DNA of 64,000 nt from DUPQ01 sp964563155 (GTDB lineage: Bacteria > Bacillota > Clostridia > DUPQ01). The DNA is taken from NCBI GenBank assembly GCA_964563155.1, contig CAZLVL010000004.1, positions 62,001 to 126,000 on the forward strand, in the 5' to 3' direction. The notes under the pieces were generated by a model, which saw only the letters and a program-made list of their open reading frames with translations, was not told the DNA's origin and ran no database searches. This document shows positions 8,249 through 17,509 of this stretch, piece by piece. Numbering within the stretch: position 1 is the stretch's first letter; the number at the start of each line of letters is the position of its first letter. Both the position numbers and the translations under genes were made by a program.

Positions 8249-11200
8249 ATGTACAAAGACCAAAATCACATTATGAAGTTTTTAAGAGACACCCTTGCTA
8301 TGAGGTTTCTGGATTTTGAGGATGTATCAGGTATCTTCATAAGGGAAGTCACCGGGAAAATTGATCTAAATACCTTGAAAGACTATCCAATATCTCAAAT
8401 GACCCCTTATGAGCCTGGTTCAATTTATGAGACAGAAAGTAATAAGTATCATATGTTTAAATTCAAATTAAGGGTTCCTGCAAAGTATGATAACAAGCCT
8501 TTTGTGCTAAAATGTATAACTGGTTTTGGGGTAGATTGGCATGATTACAAAAATCCTAACTTTTTACTTTTTGTAAACGGACAACCTCTACAAGCCTTTG
8601 ATACAGCCCATAGAGAATGTATTATCACCAACAACGCTAAGGCCTATGAAGAATATGATTGTTTCTTGTTTAGCTTTGGTGGAATGCGAAAGGGCCCCCT
8701 ACAACTTACCTTAAAAATGTCTACAATGGATCTAAAAACAGATAAGATATATTACGATGTCTTAAGTCCTTTTGAATCAATTGAATATATTGAAAGTGAA
8801 GCTATAAAAAGGGATACACAAAACTACCTGGTAAAGGCAATTAATATGGTTGACTTTAGACAACCATACTCCAAGGATTATTATGATAGCCTAGAAAAGG
8901 CTTCTGCATATTTAGAAGAAGAATACTATGGAAAGTATTGTGATGATGACACTTCTCAAGTAAATGTAGCAACAGTAGGACACACCCACATAGATGTAGC
9001 CTGGCTTTGGCCTCTAAAAGAAACAAGACAAAAGACTGTAAGGTCTTTTACATCTCAGCTTAAGAATATTGAAGACTATGAGCATTTTCATTTTTTAGCT
9101 AGTCAACCCCAACTATATAAGTTTATTGAGGAAGAATATCCAGACCTTCTAGACAGAATAAAGAAGGCTGTTGAAGATGGGAGATGGGAAGCAGAAGGTG
9201 CCATGTGGTTAGAGGCAGACTGTAACCTTATTAGTGGGGAGTCTTTAGTAAGACAAATCATGCATGGTAAAAAGTATTTTAAAGATAAGTTTAATGTAGA
9301 TAGTAGGCTACTATTCTTACCAGATGTTTTTGGTTACAGTGCAGCTTTGCCTCAGGTTTTGAGAAAGTCTGGAGTAGACTACTTTACAACTTCAAAAATT
9401 TCTTGGAATGAGTTTAACACAGTGCCCTACAACACCTTTATGTGGGAAGGAATAGATGGGACTGAAGTATTTACTAACTTCATTGTTGGTGGTGCAGGTG
9501 TGGACAAGAATGGTAAACCTAGAGTTAACTATACTGCCCAAGTTACAGCAGAAAATGTTATGGGAACCTGGAATAACTATAGAGATAAGAGCCTTGCAAA
9601 AAAACCCCTTATGACCTTTGGCCTAGGAGATGGGGGAGGTGGCCCAAGCAGAGATAATCTAGAGCAATTAAAGAGGTTTTCTAAGGGTATAAAAGGTATG
9701 CCTAAGGTTACAAATGCTCCCATTATGGAATACTTTGACCAGCTATATAATGAGGTTAAGGATAATAAGAGACTGCCTAAATGGGTAGGAGAGCTCTATT
9801 TGGAATATCATAGAGGTACCTATACATCTATGGCAAAGAATAAGAAATTTAATAGACAATCAGAACAAATTTTAAGAGATGGAGAACTGTTTAATTCTTT
9901 AGCCGATAGATTTAAAATGCTTAGTTACGATAAAAAGAGATTTTTTGATTCTTGGGAGAAGGTTCTACTTCATCAATTCCACGACATTTTACCTGGTACT
10001 TCCATAAAAGAAGTTTATGATGATAGTGATAGAGACTATAAAACTGTCTTAAAAGATGCAAAATCTCTTTTACATGGGGCCTTGTCTGCCTTTACTAAAA
10101 CAGTAAAAGGACAAGACTTATGTGTAGTCTTTAATCAGTTAGCCTTTAAACGAATTGATTTAGTAAAAATGGCAACAGACAAGGACTATACTTGCGTTTA
10201 TGATCATAAAGGAGATATGATACCTGGCCAAATGGTAGAAGAAGACAATAGAAAGTACTTTATCTTTGAAGCTAGGCTTTGTGCAATGGGTTATACTGTC
10301 TTCAAACTATCAAAAGATTATTGTGCAAATAAAGATAAAGACTTTAAGGTTGACACTCATCTTTTAGAAAACTCTTACTTAAGAGTAAGTTTTGATGAGA
10401 ATATGAATATTTCATCTCTTTATGATAAAAATGAAGATAGAGAAGTCCTACTTGAAGGTCAGGTAGGAAATAGATTAACAGCCTTTGAAGATAAGCCTTT
10501 GAGATGGCAGGCTTGGGATGTGGAAATTTACTACAATGACAAACCCTACCATATAGATAATGTGATCTCTGCAAAGGTTGTAGAAGATGGACCGGTAAGA
10601 AAGGCTATTAGAGTCGAAAGAGAATTTAGAAATAGCTCAATAGTCCAATATATTTATTTAGAAAAATCTTCTAAAAAGTTAGACTTCAAAACAAGAGTTG
10701 AGTGTAATGATGATGACCTTTTATTAAAAACAGCCTTCCCTGTGGATGTACATGCCAGTGAAGCAACTTATGAAATACAGTTTGGAAATGTGAAAAGGCC
10801 AACTCACTGGAATACCAGTTGGGATTATGCAAGATTTGAAGTTTGTGCCCATAAATGGGCTGATCTTTCAGAAGATAATTATGGGGTAAGCCTTTTAAAT
10901 GATTGCAAATATGGTCATGATATAAAGGGCTCTGTAATGAGGCTAACCTTGCTTAAATCTGGAGTAGATCCCTTCCCAGAAGCTGACAGAGGTCTTCATA
11001 ACTTTACCTACTCCATATATCCTCACAGTGGTGACTTTAAAAAAGCTCACACTGTGGATATGGCATATAAATTAAATCACAAGCCCTATGCCTACTATGT
11101 AGAAGAAGGCCAAGGAGATGTACAAGACTACAAGTCATATCTAGAATGTGTCAATGAAAATGTGGTTGTAGATACTGTTAAAAAATCCCTAGATGGGGGA

Positions 11201-11389
11201 GAGACTATAATAAGGGTCTATGAATGCTTTAACCGTAGGACTCAATGTGAAATTAAACTAAACTTCGATGTTTTTTCTATCAAAGAATGTGACCTAATGG
11301 AAAATGATATTCAAGACATGAAAATTGAAGATGGTCTTTTAAAGTTTACAATAATGCCTTATGAGATTAAGACCTTTAAGTTGTCTTAG
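8249..11389 (+). CDS. Alpha-mannosidase, glycoside hydrolase family 38
   Basis: A 1046-residue zinc-dependent retaining alpha-mannosidase. There is no signal peptide, so it probably acts in the cytoplasm on imported mannosides or glycans. The motif HTHIDVAWLWP near residue 245 supplies zinc ligands. LPDVFGYSAALPQ near residue 357 carries the catalytic Asp. HQFHDILPGTS near residue 580 is another family signature. Large C-terminal beta domains follow. The frame is open from GTG 8198, but ATG 8249 is preceded by AAAGGAG at 8 bases and is the better start. A strong terminator follows. This is likely the last gene of the oxidoreductase-mannosidase operon. Confidence 0.93.
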   Translation: MYKDQNHIMKFLRDTLAMRFLDFEDVSGIFIREVTGKIDLNTLKDYPISQMTPYEPGSIYETESNKYHMFKFKLRVPAKYDNKPFVLKCITGFGVDWHDYKNPNFLLFVNGQPLQAFDTAHRECIITNNAKAYEEYDCFLFSFGGMRKGPLQLTLKMSTMDLKTDKIYYDVLSPFESIEYIESEAIKRDTQNYLVKAINMVDFRQPYSKDYYDSLEKASAYLEEEYYGKYCDDDTSQVNVATVGHTHIDVAWLWPLKETRQKTVRSFTSQLKNIEDYEHFHFLASQPQLYKFIEEEYPDLLDRIKKAVEDGRWEAEGAMWLEADCNLISGESLVRQIMHGKKYFKDKFNVDSRLLFLPDVFGYSAALPQVLRKSGVDYFTTSKISWNEFNTVPYNTFMWEGIDGTEVFTNFIVGGAGVDKNGKPRVNYTAQVTAENVMGTWNNYRDKSLAKKPLMTFGLGDGGGGPSRDNLEQLKRFSKGIKGMPKVTNAPIMEYFDQLYNEVKDNKRLPKWVGELYLEYHRGTYTSMAKNKKFNRQSEQILRDGELFNSLADRFKMLSYDKKRFFDSWEKVLLHQFHDILPGTSIKEVYDDSDRDYKTVLKDAKSLLHGALSAFTKTVKGQDLCVVFNQLAFKRIDLVKMATDKDYTCVYDHKGDMIPGQMVEEDNRKYFIFEARLCAMGYTVFKLSKDYCANKDKDFKVDTHLLENSYLRVSFDENMNISSLYDKNEDREVLLEGQVGNRLTAFEDKPLRWQAWDVEIYYNDKPYHIDNVISAKVVEDGPVRKAIRVEREFRNSSIVQYIYLEKSSKKLDFKTRVECNDDDLLLKTAFPVDVHASEATYEIQFGNVKRPTHWNTSWDYARFEVCAHKWADLSEDNYGVSLLNDCKYGHDIKGSVMRLTLLKSGVDPFPEADRGLHNFTYSIYPHSGDFKKAHTVDMAYKLNHKPYAYYVEEGQGDVQDYKSYLECVNENVVVDTVKKSLDGGETIIRVYECFNRRTQCEIKLNFDVFSIKECDLMENDIQDMKIEDGLLKFTIMPYEIKTFKLS

Positions 11390-11438
11390 ATGAAAGAGTA
11401 GGGGACTAGAAAAAATAGGACAAATATAAAAATGATAT

Positions 11439-11464
11439 AAATAAGGGGAGATTTCCCCTTATTT
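11439..11464. terminator. Bidirectional terminator between mannosidase and HAD genes
   Basis: An 11-bp perfect stem (AAATAAGGGGA / TCCCCTTATTT) with a 4-base loop, flanked by A/T runs on both sides. Its right arm covers the stop codon of the convergent HAD gene. Confidence 0.85.
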
Positions 11465-12256
11465 CTTTAATAAATTCTCAACTATATGGTCTACAATACC
11501 TTCATTGTTAGAGCATCCAATATAATCTGCAAAAGATTTTACATAGGAAGGTGCATTGTCTACTACTACTGATAGTCCTGCATATCTAATCATTTCGATG
11601 TCATTATATCCATCGCCAACAGCAATCATTTCTTTTGGGTCAATGTTTAGGTGCTCTCCTAGTACCCTTAGAGCTATGCCTTTGGAGTTATCACTAGAAA
11701 AAATCTCTAAAAAATCTGCTCTTGTTGTTAAAGCTGTAACACCTTGTGGTACATGACTTGCAACTTCATCTTTTATTTCTTCAATTCTTGATAATTCTTC
11801 TCTAAATACAAATTTAGTGGGGCCAATGTGACTATTCTTTAGATCTAAGTCTTTTAGATCTAAAGGAGTAATTCCAGTAATTTTTGCATAGTCAAAGGCA
11901 TATTGATTAAAGTTATTTACATAGAGTTTTTGGTCATGCCACATACAGATAGTACAGTTATATCTATCATTTAATTCTATAACCTTTAGGGCATCAGAAA
12001 TAGCCATTGTATTATTGAAAATGAGGGGACCCTCTTTACTTTTATAAACCATGGCTCCGTTGTTTGTAATTATTGGAGAGTTAAGCTTTAGATCATCATA
12101 AAAACTTAAAACTCCTAAAAGAGGTCTTCCTGTTGCTAATACAAATTCAATCTTATTTTTCTTTAAATATTCTACAGCTGCATATGTATTTTCTGGCATT
12201 AGACTATAATCATCTAAAAGGGTTCCATCCATATCTATTGCAAGTAACTTGTACAA
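11459..12256 (-). CDS. Cof-type HAD-superfamily phosphatase
   Basis: A 265-residue haloacid dehalogenase hydrolase, probably dephosphorylating sugar phosphates or similar metabolites. The nucleophile motif DMDGTLLDD starts near residue 8, ATGRPLLG gives motif II, and GDGYNDIEMIRYAG gives motif IV. The C2-type cap lies between. Translation appears to start at a TTG (12256) behind GAAGGAG at 7 bases. An ATG 5 bases upstream is out of frame. It lies downstream of the MATE gene on the same strand, 28 bases apart. The exact substrate cannot be inferred. Confidence 0.88.
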   Translation of the reverse strand: MYKLLAIDMDGTLLDDYSLMPENTYAAVEYLKKNKIEFVLATGRPLLGVLSFYDDLKLNSPIITNNGAMVYKSKEGPLIFNNTMAISDALKVIELNDRYNCTICMWHDQKLYVNNFNQYAFDYAKITGITPLDLKDLDLKNSHIGPTKFVFREELSRIEEIKDEVASHVPQGVTALTTRADFLEIFSSDNSKGIALRVLGEHLNIDPKEMIAVGDGYNDIEMIRYAGLSVVVDNAPSYVKSFADYIGCSNNEGIVDHIVENLLKK

Positions 12257-12284
12257 ATCATTTCTCCTTCATATATCAATATTG

Positions 12285-13634
12285 CTAAACAAGGACATTA
12301 ATCCATTTTCTACTCCTATATCTTAAAATAGAAAGCGTTAACTTTGCAACTTCCTCAAGGCTGACCAAGGCTAAGCAATAGTATACAGGTAGCTGTAAAA
12401 CTATAACAGAGAAAAAGGCCATAGGTACTCCAATGAGCCAGACAGATAAGGTTTCAATTAACATATTAAACTTTGTATCACCACCACCTCTTAAGATACC
12501 TACTATGAAAAGAAAGTTCATACACTTAATAGGTAAATAGGCACCAAGGGTGTAAATTGTTTTTAAGGTTAAGTCAGTTGATTCATCAGTAAAGTTTAAA
12601 AAGGGTAGCATTTTAGAGGCAAGCAAAACATATAGAAGGGTAATAGGTAAAGATAAAATAATTTGGTAGAATATAATCCGTTTTGAATAGTACCAGGCCT
12701 TTTCCACCTTCTTTTCACCTAAAAGGTTTCCAATTAATACACCAGCTCCTGCACCTAAGCCAATGAAGAGGGATATAAATATATCCATAGTGGTCAAAGA
12801 AATCTGAACAGCTGCAACTGAAGAAGAGCTTAATTTACCATAGGCTACAAAGTAGACAGAGGTACCAATGGCCCAAAGACCTTCTTGTAGGATAACTGGA
12901 AGGCTTCTAGTTAGAACTGAGCTAATCATATCTTTATTGAAATTAAAGTAGTCCTTAAATTTCGCCTTTAGAGGGTTATCTTTTCCTTTATATATAAATG
13001 AAAGTACAATAATAAGTTCTGCATACCTAGCTATAACTGTGGCAAGAGCTGCTCCTTTAATACCCATTGCAGGTAGGCCTAATTTTCCAAATATTAAGAC
13101 ATAATTAAAAAATCCATTTATGAAGACCGCAATAGCTGAGGTTAGCATAGGAATCTTTGTCATCCTTATACTTCTTAAATTTACCTGATAGACAATGGAA
13201 ATAGCTGTTGGGATAAAGGAAAACACAGCTATTTTCAGGTAGTCTGCTCCCATTTGAACTATTTTCTCATCCTTCATAAAAATTCTAACAGTCTGACTTG
13301 GAAAGATAAATATTGTTATTGTGGTTAGTAATGCAAAAGAAGTGGCAAGTATCAGTCCTAAACCCACAAGAGAATGAATTTTATCATATTCCTTGTTCCC
13401 AAAGTATTGAGCTGAGAATATTCCAATACCACTAATTAAGCCAAATAGTAAAAGTGCAAATATGAAGTAGGACTTGTTGGCCATACTTACAGCACTAAGG
13501 GCATCTTCTGAAATGTTTGCAACCATAAAATTGTCTAAAAGGTTTACACCATTTCCTAAGAGATTTTGAATTGCTATGGGAAGTCCGACTGATATTAGAA
13601 GTTTTAATATTTTTTTGTTTTCTTTTTTATCCAT
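12285..13634 (-). CDS. MATE family efflux transporter
   Basis: A 449-residue multidrug and toxic compound extrusion protein with about 12 membrane helices. It exports small molecules using a Na+ or H+ gradient. The N-terminal part reads ISVGLPIAIQNLLGNGVNLLDNFMVA, typical of MatE domains, and a second MatE half starts near residue 230. The ATG at 13634 has no Shine-Dalgarno sequence. A perfect TATAAT ends 7 bases before it, so the message may be leaderless. The HAD gene lies just downstream in the same direction. The substrate is not predictable. Confidence 0.92.
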   Translation of the reverse strand: MDKKENKKILKLLISVGLPIAIQNLLGNGVNLLDNFMVANISEDALSAVSMANKSYFIFALLLFGLISGIGIFSAQYFGNKEYDKIHSLVGLGLILATSFALLTTITIFIFPSQTVRIFMKDEKIVQMGADYLKIAVFSFIPTAISIVYQVNLRSIRMTKIPMLTSAIAVFINGFFNYVLIFGKLGLPAMGIKGAALATVIARYAELIIVLSFIYKGKDNPLKAKFKDYFNFNKDMISSVLTRSLPVILQEGLWAIGTSVYFVAYGKLSSSSVAAVQISLTTMDIFISLFIGLGAGAGVLIGNLLGEKKVEKAWYYSKRIIFYQIILSLPITLLYVLLASKMLPFLNFTDESTDLTLKTIYTLGAYLPIKCMNFLFIVGILRGGGDTKFNMLIETLSVWLIGVPMAFFSVIVLQLPVYYCLALVSLEEVAKLTLSILRYRSRKWINVLV

Positions 13635-13641
13635 AAAAGAT

Positions 13642-13647
13642 ATTATA
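13642..13647 (-). promoter_or_regulatory. -10 box directly before the MATE start codon
   Basis: TATAAT on the minus strand (13647-13642), separated from the ATG at 13634 by 7 bases. The predicted +1 is therefore at the start codon. The -35 region is weak. Confidence 0.5.
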
Positions 13648-13787
13648 CATACTTTCTAGAGATAATATAGCACTATTTCATTTTATACTTTATTTATTCC
13701 TCTTTATTATTTTTTCTTTTCTTTTTTCTTTTACTTTTCTACTTTAATATATTTATTGCATCTTGATAGGAAGCCCAATTATATTCA

Positions 13788-13796
13788 TGATATAAT
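13788..13796 (+). promoter_or_regulatory. Extended -10 promoter of the carbohydrate operon
   Basis: TGA followed by a perfect TATAAT (13791-13796). The only -35-like sequence (TTGATA at 13763) is 22 bases away, so the extended -10 probably dominates. The predicted +1 near 13803 lies just before the ribosome site of the next gene. Confidence 0.6.
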
Positions 13797-13818
13797 TGCT
13801 CCAAGAGAGGTGAAAATT

Positions 13819-15366
13819 ATGAGCGGTATAATGATAAACTGGGATGATAGTGCATATTATGTTTTTATACATGGTGGTTATTTAGACAAGTCAGCTACAA
13901 AAGAAGAAGCTTATCAAAAAACTGTGGATGTAATACAGCAATATGCAAATACTGGAGTTACAGACTTTGTAATGTGTGTTAATGGAAGAGTTTCATCTTA
14001 TCCTTCAAAGACCATAGAACATTATGGAGACTTGTATCATAGCAAGAAGCAAAATGGGATAGATATTGATTTTACTAATACTTGGATAAGTTCTTATCAT
14101 AGGCTCTTTGAAGTGTATGGCTTGGATTTTTTCCAAATTTGGTTAGATGAACTAAAAAAGATAGGTGTAAAAAGGTGGCTTTCTGTAAGAATGAATGATG
14201 CTCATGAAACCTTATCAGATACATCAATTTTGGCACCACATTTCTTTTATGAAAACCCTCAATTTAGAAGGGTTCTTCATAGAAAACCAAGAGTTACCTT
14301 TGATTCAATTTTTGATTATTCTCATGCGGAAATAAGGAAGAGATACCTAGATTATATTGATGAAACCTTAGAAAGATATGATTCAGATGGCTTGGAGTTA
14401 GATTGGTTAAGAGAAATCTTTTGTTTTAAACCAGGGGAAGAATACAAGGGCCTAGAAATTATGACTAACTTTATGAGAGATGTTAAAAAGTTGGTAGAAA
14501 AGTATGAAAAAATTAGGGGTCACAAAATTGACATTTCAGTTAGAATGCCTGCAAGCATTGAAGTAGCCTTTAATTTGGGCTTTGATGTAATTAATTGGGC
14601 TAAAGAAGGCCTCATAAACCTAGTGGTTGTTTCTCCAAGATGGTCTACTACTGATACAGATTTACCTATTGAGTTGTGGAAGAGATTCTTAGAACCTTAC
14701 AATGTTTTAGTTGCAGGTGGTATTGAGGTTATTTTAAGACAAAACAGGTCTAATGTAATGACCTTAAATAGCAGACCGACCATAGCTGCCAATGCAACAA
14801 ATATATATAGTGCTGGTGCAGATAGATTCTATATGTTCAACTACATGTATGTTCCTAATTTCTTTTACACACCAGATGTAAATGATGATTTTAGAAGATT
14901 GTATAGTGAATATAATGAAATATTGAATGAATGTGGAAGTTTGGAAACTACCGCAAAAGCCACAAGACGCCACTTTATTACCTTTAGAGACCTTCTGCCT
15001 GATTGGAATAAAACTGAATACTTTGTACCTGCAGAATTAAAGTATGACAATGGTGCAACTACATTTTTCAGGATTAGAACCGGCAAAGTCCTTTCTGATT
15101 CTAAGGCTTATCTTGTTTTAGGTATGGAAAGTGATGATAACTCTAGAATTAATGACGACCAAATAGTTATATATGTAAATAGTGTAGAGCAAAGGGGCCT
15201 AAAACATTCAAAAGAAGAAGATCACTATATTAAAAATGATATTTATGTAATGGATATAAGGGACTCTAGTATTTTAAATGACACAAATGTTATAGAGATA
15301 GGGACTAGAGGTAGAAGAATTGTTGTTAAACACTTAGAGATAAGGATTGATAAGAAGGATGATTAA
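13819..15366 (+). CDS. Glycosyl-hydrolase-like TIM-barrel protein of unknown specificity
   Basis: A 515-residue cytoplasmic protein (no signal peptide). The first 350 or so residues look like a (beta/alpha)8 barrel of the GH-like type. There is an internal strand motif DGLELDWLRE near residue 200, of the kind that carries acidic catalytic residues, and many aromatic residues. The last 120 residues form a probable beta domain. I cannot place it in a numbered GH family. ATG 13819 follows AGAGAGGTG at good spacing; an upstream in-frame TTG at 13756 overlaps the promoter and is unlikely. It is the first gene of the cluster ending at 20272 and overlaps the aldolase gene by 8 bases. Confidence 0.55.
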   Translation: MSGIMINWDDSAYYVFIHGGYLDKSATKEEAYQKTVDVIQQYANTGVTDFVMCVNGRVSSYPSKTIEHYGDLYHSKKQNGIDIDFTNTWISSYHRLFEVYGLDFFQIWLDELKKIGVKRWLSVRMNDAHETLSDTSILAPHFFYENPQFRRVLHRKPRVTFDSIFDYSHAEIRKRYLDYIDETLERYDSDGLELDWLREIFCFKPGEEYKGLEIMTNFMRDVKKLVEKYEKIRGHKIDISVRMPASIEVAFNLGFDVINWAKEGLINLVVVSPRWSTTDTDLPIELWKRFLEPYNVLVAGGIEVILRQNRSNVMTLNSRPTIAANATNIYSAGADRFYMFNYMYVPNFFYTPDVNDDFRRLYSEYNEILNECGSLETTAKATRRHFITFRDLLPDWNKTEYFVPAELKYDNGATTFFRIRTGKVLSDSKAYLVLGMESDDNSRINDDQIVIYVNSVEQRGLKHSKEEDHYIKNDIYVMDIRDSSILNDTNVIEIGTRGRRIVVKHLEIRIDKKDD

Positions 15367-16654
15367 TTTTAGTTTGCTACACCCAGCTTCACAGATTATT
15401 ATGTTGATGGAAAGAATATATAAATATGGTATGACCACAACCAGTGGAGGAAATCTTTCAGTCTTAGATGATAATGGAGATGTCTGGATAACTCCATCTG
15501 GTGTGGACAAGGGTAATCTTAAATCCAATGACATAATGCGAATAAAACCAGATGGCACCCAGATTGGCATTCATAAGCCCTCTGTTGAGTTGCCCTTTCA
15601 TATGGAAATTTACAAAAAAAGACCAGATGTAAAGGCTGTTATCCATGCCCATCCTCCAGCTAGTGTAGCTTTTTCTATTGTTAGAAAAATTCCAAATGTA
15701 TATTTAGTTCCTAATATAAATAGGATTTGCGGAGAAGTTGGCATGGCAAAGTATGCTGTACCTGGAAGTAACGAATTAGGGGAAAATATTGCTAAGGCTT
15801 TTGAAGAAGGCTACGATACCCTAATGATGGAAAACCATGGTGTTATTGTGGTAGGTGCCAATCTCTTTGATGCCTTTATGAAATTTGAAACCATAGATAT
15901 GTGTGCAAAACTGGAGATTCGTGCTAGACACCTAGGAGAGATAAGACCTTTATCTAAAAAGCACATAGACATTTCCTTAAAGAAAAAAGGGGAACCTATG
16001 GAGCAATTTCATCCTGCCGGCTATTCATCAGAAGAAAGGGCAGTTCGGGCAGAAATGTGTCAGTTAATTCATAGGTCCTATGATCAACAACTATTTACCA
16101 GTACTCAAGGAACTTTTTCAGTAAAACTAGACGATAACTCTTTTGTAATTACACCATATGGGATTGATAGAAAGTATATTACCCCTGAGGACTTGGTTAG
16201 AATAGATAATGGTAAGTATGCTGAAGCTGGCAAAAACCCTTCTAGGTCTGTCAGCCTTCATAAGTACATCTACAAGATGCATCCTCATATTAAGTCAATC
16301 ATTATTTCTCATCCACCTAATATGATGGCTTTTGCTGTGACAAAAGAAAACTTTAATGCTCACACAATCCCTGAAAGCTATATCTTGCTTAGAGATGTAC
16401 CCAAAATGCCATATGGCTCTAGTTTTTTACAGCCTGAAATGTTTGCAAATGTTTTTGATAAAAAAACACCGGTTGTTTTAGTAGAAAATGATTGTGTTAT
16501 TGCAACCGGTGAGACTTTACTACAGGCTTTTGATAGATTGGAAGTTGCTGAATTTAGTGCTAAGGCTCTTATAGATTCATATGTATTGGGAGATGTGGTA
16601 GCTATTAGTCAAGATGAGATTAAAACCATTGAAAAGGTCTTTAATCTAGAATAG
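15359..16654 (+). CDS. Double-domain class II aldolase/adducin protein; second domain degenerate
   Basis: 431 residues made of two class II aldolase/adducin domains in tandem; the usual enzyme has one, about 210-230 residues. Domain 1 keeps the active-site Glu (KPSVELPFH), the HAH metal pair near residue 95 and the third His in ENHGV near residue 158, so it should be an active sugar-phosphate aldolase or epimerase. Domain 2 has the same fold pattern but lost all of these: PSRSVSLH has Ser for Glu, ISHPP lost the first His, and ENDCV lost the third. It is likely structural or regulatory. Start ATG 15359 overlaps the upstream gene; its AAGGA site lies 12 bases away, so the start is not certain. 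Confidence 0.8.
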   Translation: MINFSLLHPASQIIMLMERIYKYGMTTTSGGNLSVLDDNGDVWITPSGVDKGNLKSNDIMRIKPDGTQIGIHKPSVELPFHMEIYKKRPDVKAVIHAHPPASVAFSIVRKIPNVYLVPNINRICGEVGMAKYAVPGSNELGENIAKAFEEGYDTLMMENHGVIVVGANLFDAFMKFETIDMCAKLEIRARHLGEIRPLSKKHIDISLKKKGEPMEQFHPAGYSSEERAVRAEMCQLIHRSYDQQLFTSTQGTFSVKLDDNSFVITPYGIDRKYITPEDLVRIDNGKYAEAGKNPSRSVSLHKYIYKMHPHIKSIIISHPPNMMAFAVTKENFNAHTIPESYILLRDVPKMPYGSSFLQPEMFANVFDKKTPVVLVENDCVIATGETLLQAFDRLEVAEFSAKALIDSYVLGDVVAISQDEIKTIEKVFNLE

Positions 16655-16668
16655 AGTTGGATAACATT

Positions 16669-17463
16669 ATGTATAGAAAAGAAGATCTAGACATATTGGG
16701 GTTAAAAGAAGGATTTAATCGGAAGGATTTAGAATATGCCTATTCCATTATGCTAAAGAAGGCAAAATACGATCCTAGTTTTGATGTAGATAGGGTTAAC
16801 CAAGCATACTCTAATCTATTAGACTTAAAAGAGTTACCAGAAATAAGTGAAGAAGAAAAGATAAAAAGGCAAAAGAGAATGAGGTTTACTGAAAATCGTA
16901 TTTTCTATGTTGCAGGCCTTCTAGTTATTGTTATTGTCTTTTTTGTCAGCCTATCAGCCATAAAAAGAAAGAATATTGATTTGAGAATTTGTTTTGTTGG
17001 AGAGGTTTTTGTTGAAGACAGAGACGCTTTAAAAGAACTTATTAGACCTGATGTATCTTTAAACAAGACTAATATTGGCAATATTTATTTAACCATGGGA
17101 GGTGACGGAGAATTTTCATATAATTCTACCCAATCCTTAATCTTTTCTTTGTTAGCAGGAGATTTTGATTTACTCATTTGTGATTATGAAGCACTCAGTT
17201 TTTTAACAGCAGACATTAATGATTTTTTAATATTAGACCTATATGAATTCTTTGGAGACGCTAATGAAGAATTTAATAAAAAAGACTTTAACTACATTTC
17301 TTTTTATCAAATACCTTTTGCAATAAAGATGGATAAAAGCTATATAAATGAAGAGTACTTAAATACCTACAAGGATCTTTATCTTTGTGTACCTTTAAAG
17401 GTGAAAAATATAGAAAATGTTCTAGAAACCATATATCATTTGAGAGAGATTAATAATGATTAA
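16669..17463 (+). CDS. J-domain-like single-pass membrane protein, function unknown
   Basis: 264 residues. Residues 1-55 resemble a J domain (LDILGL...LEYAYSIMLKKA...VNQAYSNLL), but the HPD tripeptide needed to stimulate DnaK is replaced by YDPS. A basic stretch (KIKRQKRMRF) precedes one membrane helix at about residues 78-100. The remaining 160 residues are extracytoplasmic. Their segment FDLLICDYEALSFL recalls ligand-binding proteins, but this is weak. The gene sits between enzyme genes of the carbohydrate cluster. ATG 16669 is chosen over TTG 16657; neither has a strong ribosome site. I do not recognise a function. Confidence 0.5.
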   Translation: MYRKEDLDILGLKEGFNRKDLEYAYSIMLKKAKYDPSFDVDRVNQAYSNLLDLKELPEISEEEKIKRQKRMRFTENRIFYVAGLLVIVIVFFVSLSAIKRKNIDLRICFVGEVFVEDRDALKELIRPDVSLNKTNIGNIYLTMGGDGEFSYNSTQSLIFSLLAGDFDLLICDYEALSFLTADINDFLILDLYEFFGDANEEFNKKDFNYISFYQIPFAIKMDKSYINEEYLNTYKDLYLCVPLKVKNIENVLETIYHLREINND

Positions 17464-17509
17464 ATAAAGAAAAAAATATAAAGAAAATATAAATAATTGG
17501 GAGTAGTAT

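Noticed and set aside
13635..13787. Pyrimidine-rich plus-strand stretch before the carbohydrate operon as a regulatory element
   Set aside because: It is low-complexity TTTTCTTTT sequence; apart from the MATE -10 box I see no repeat or fold I can support.
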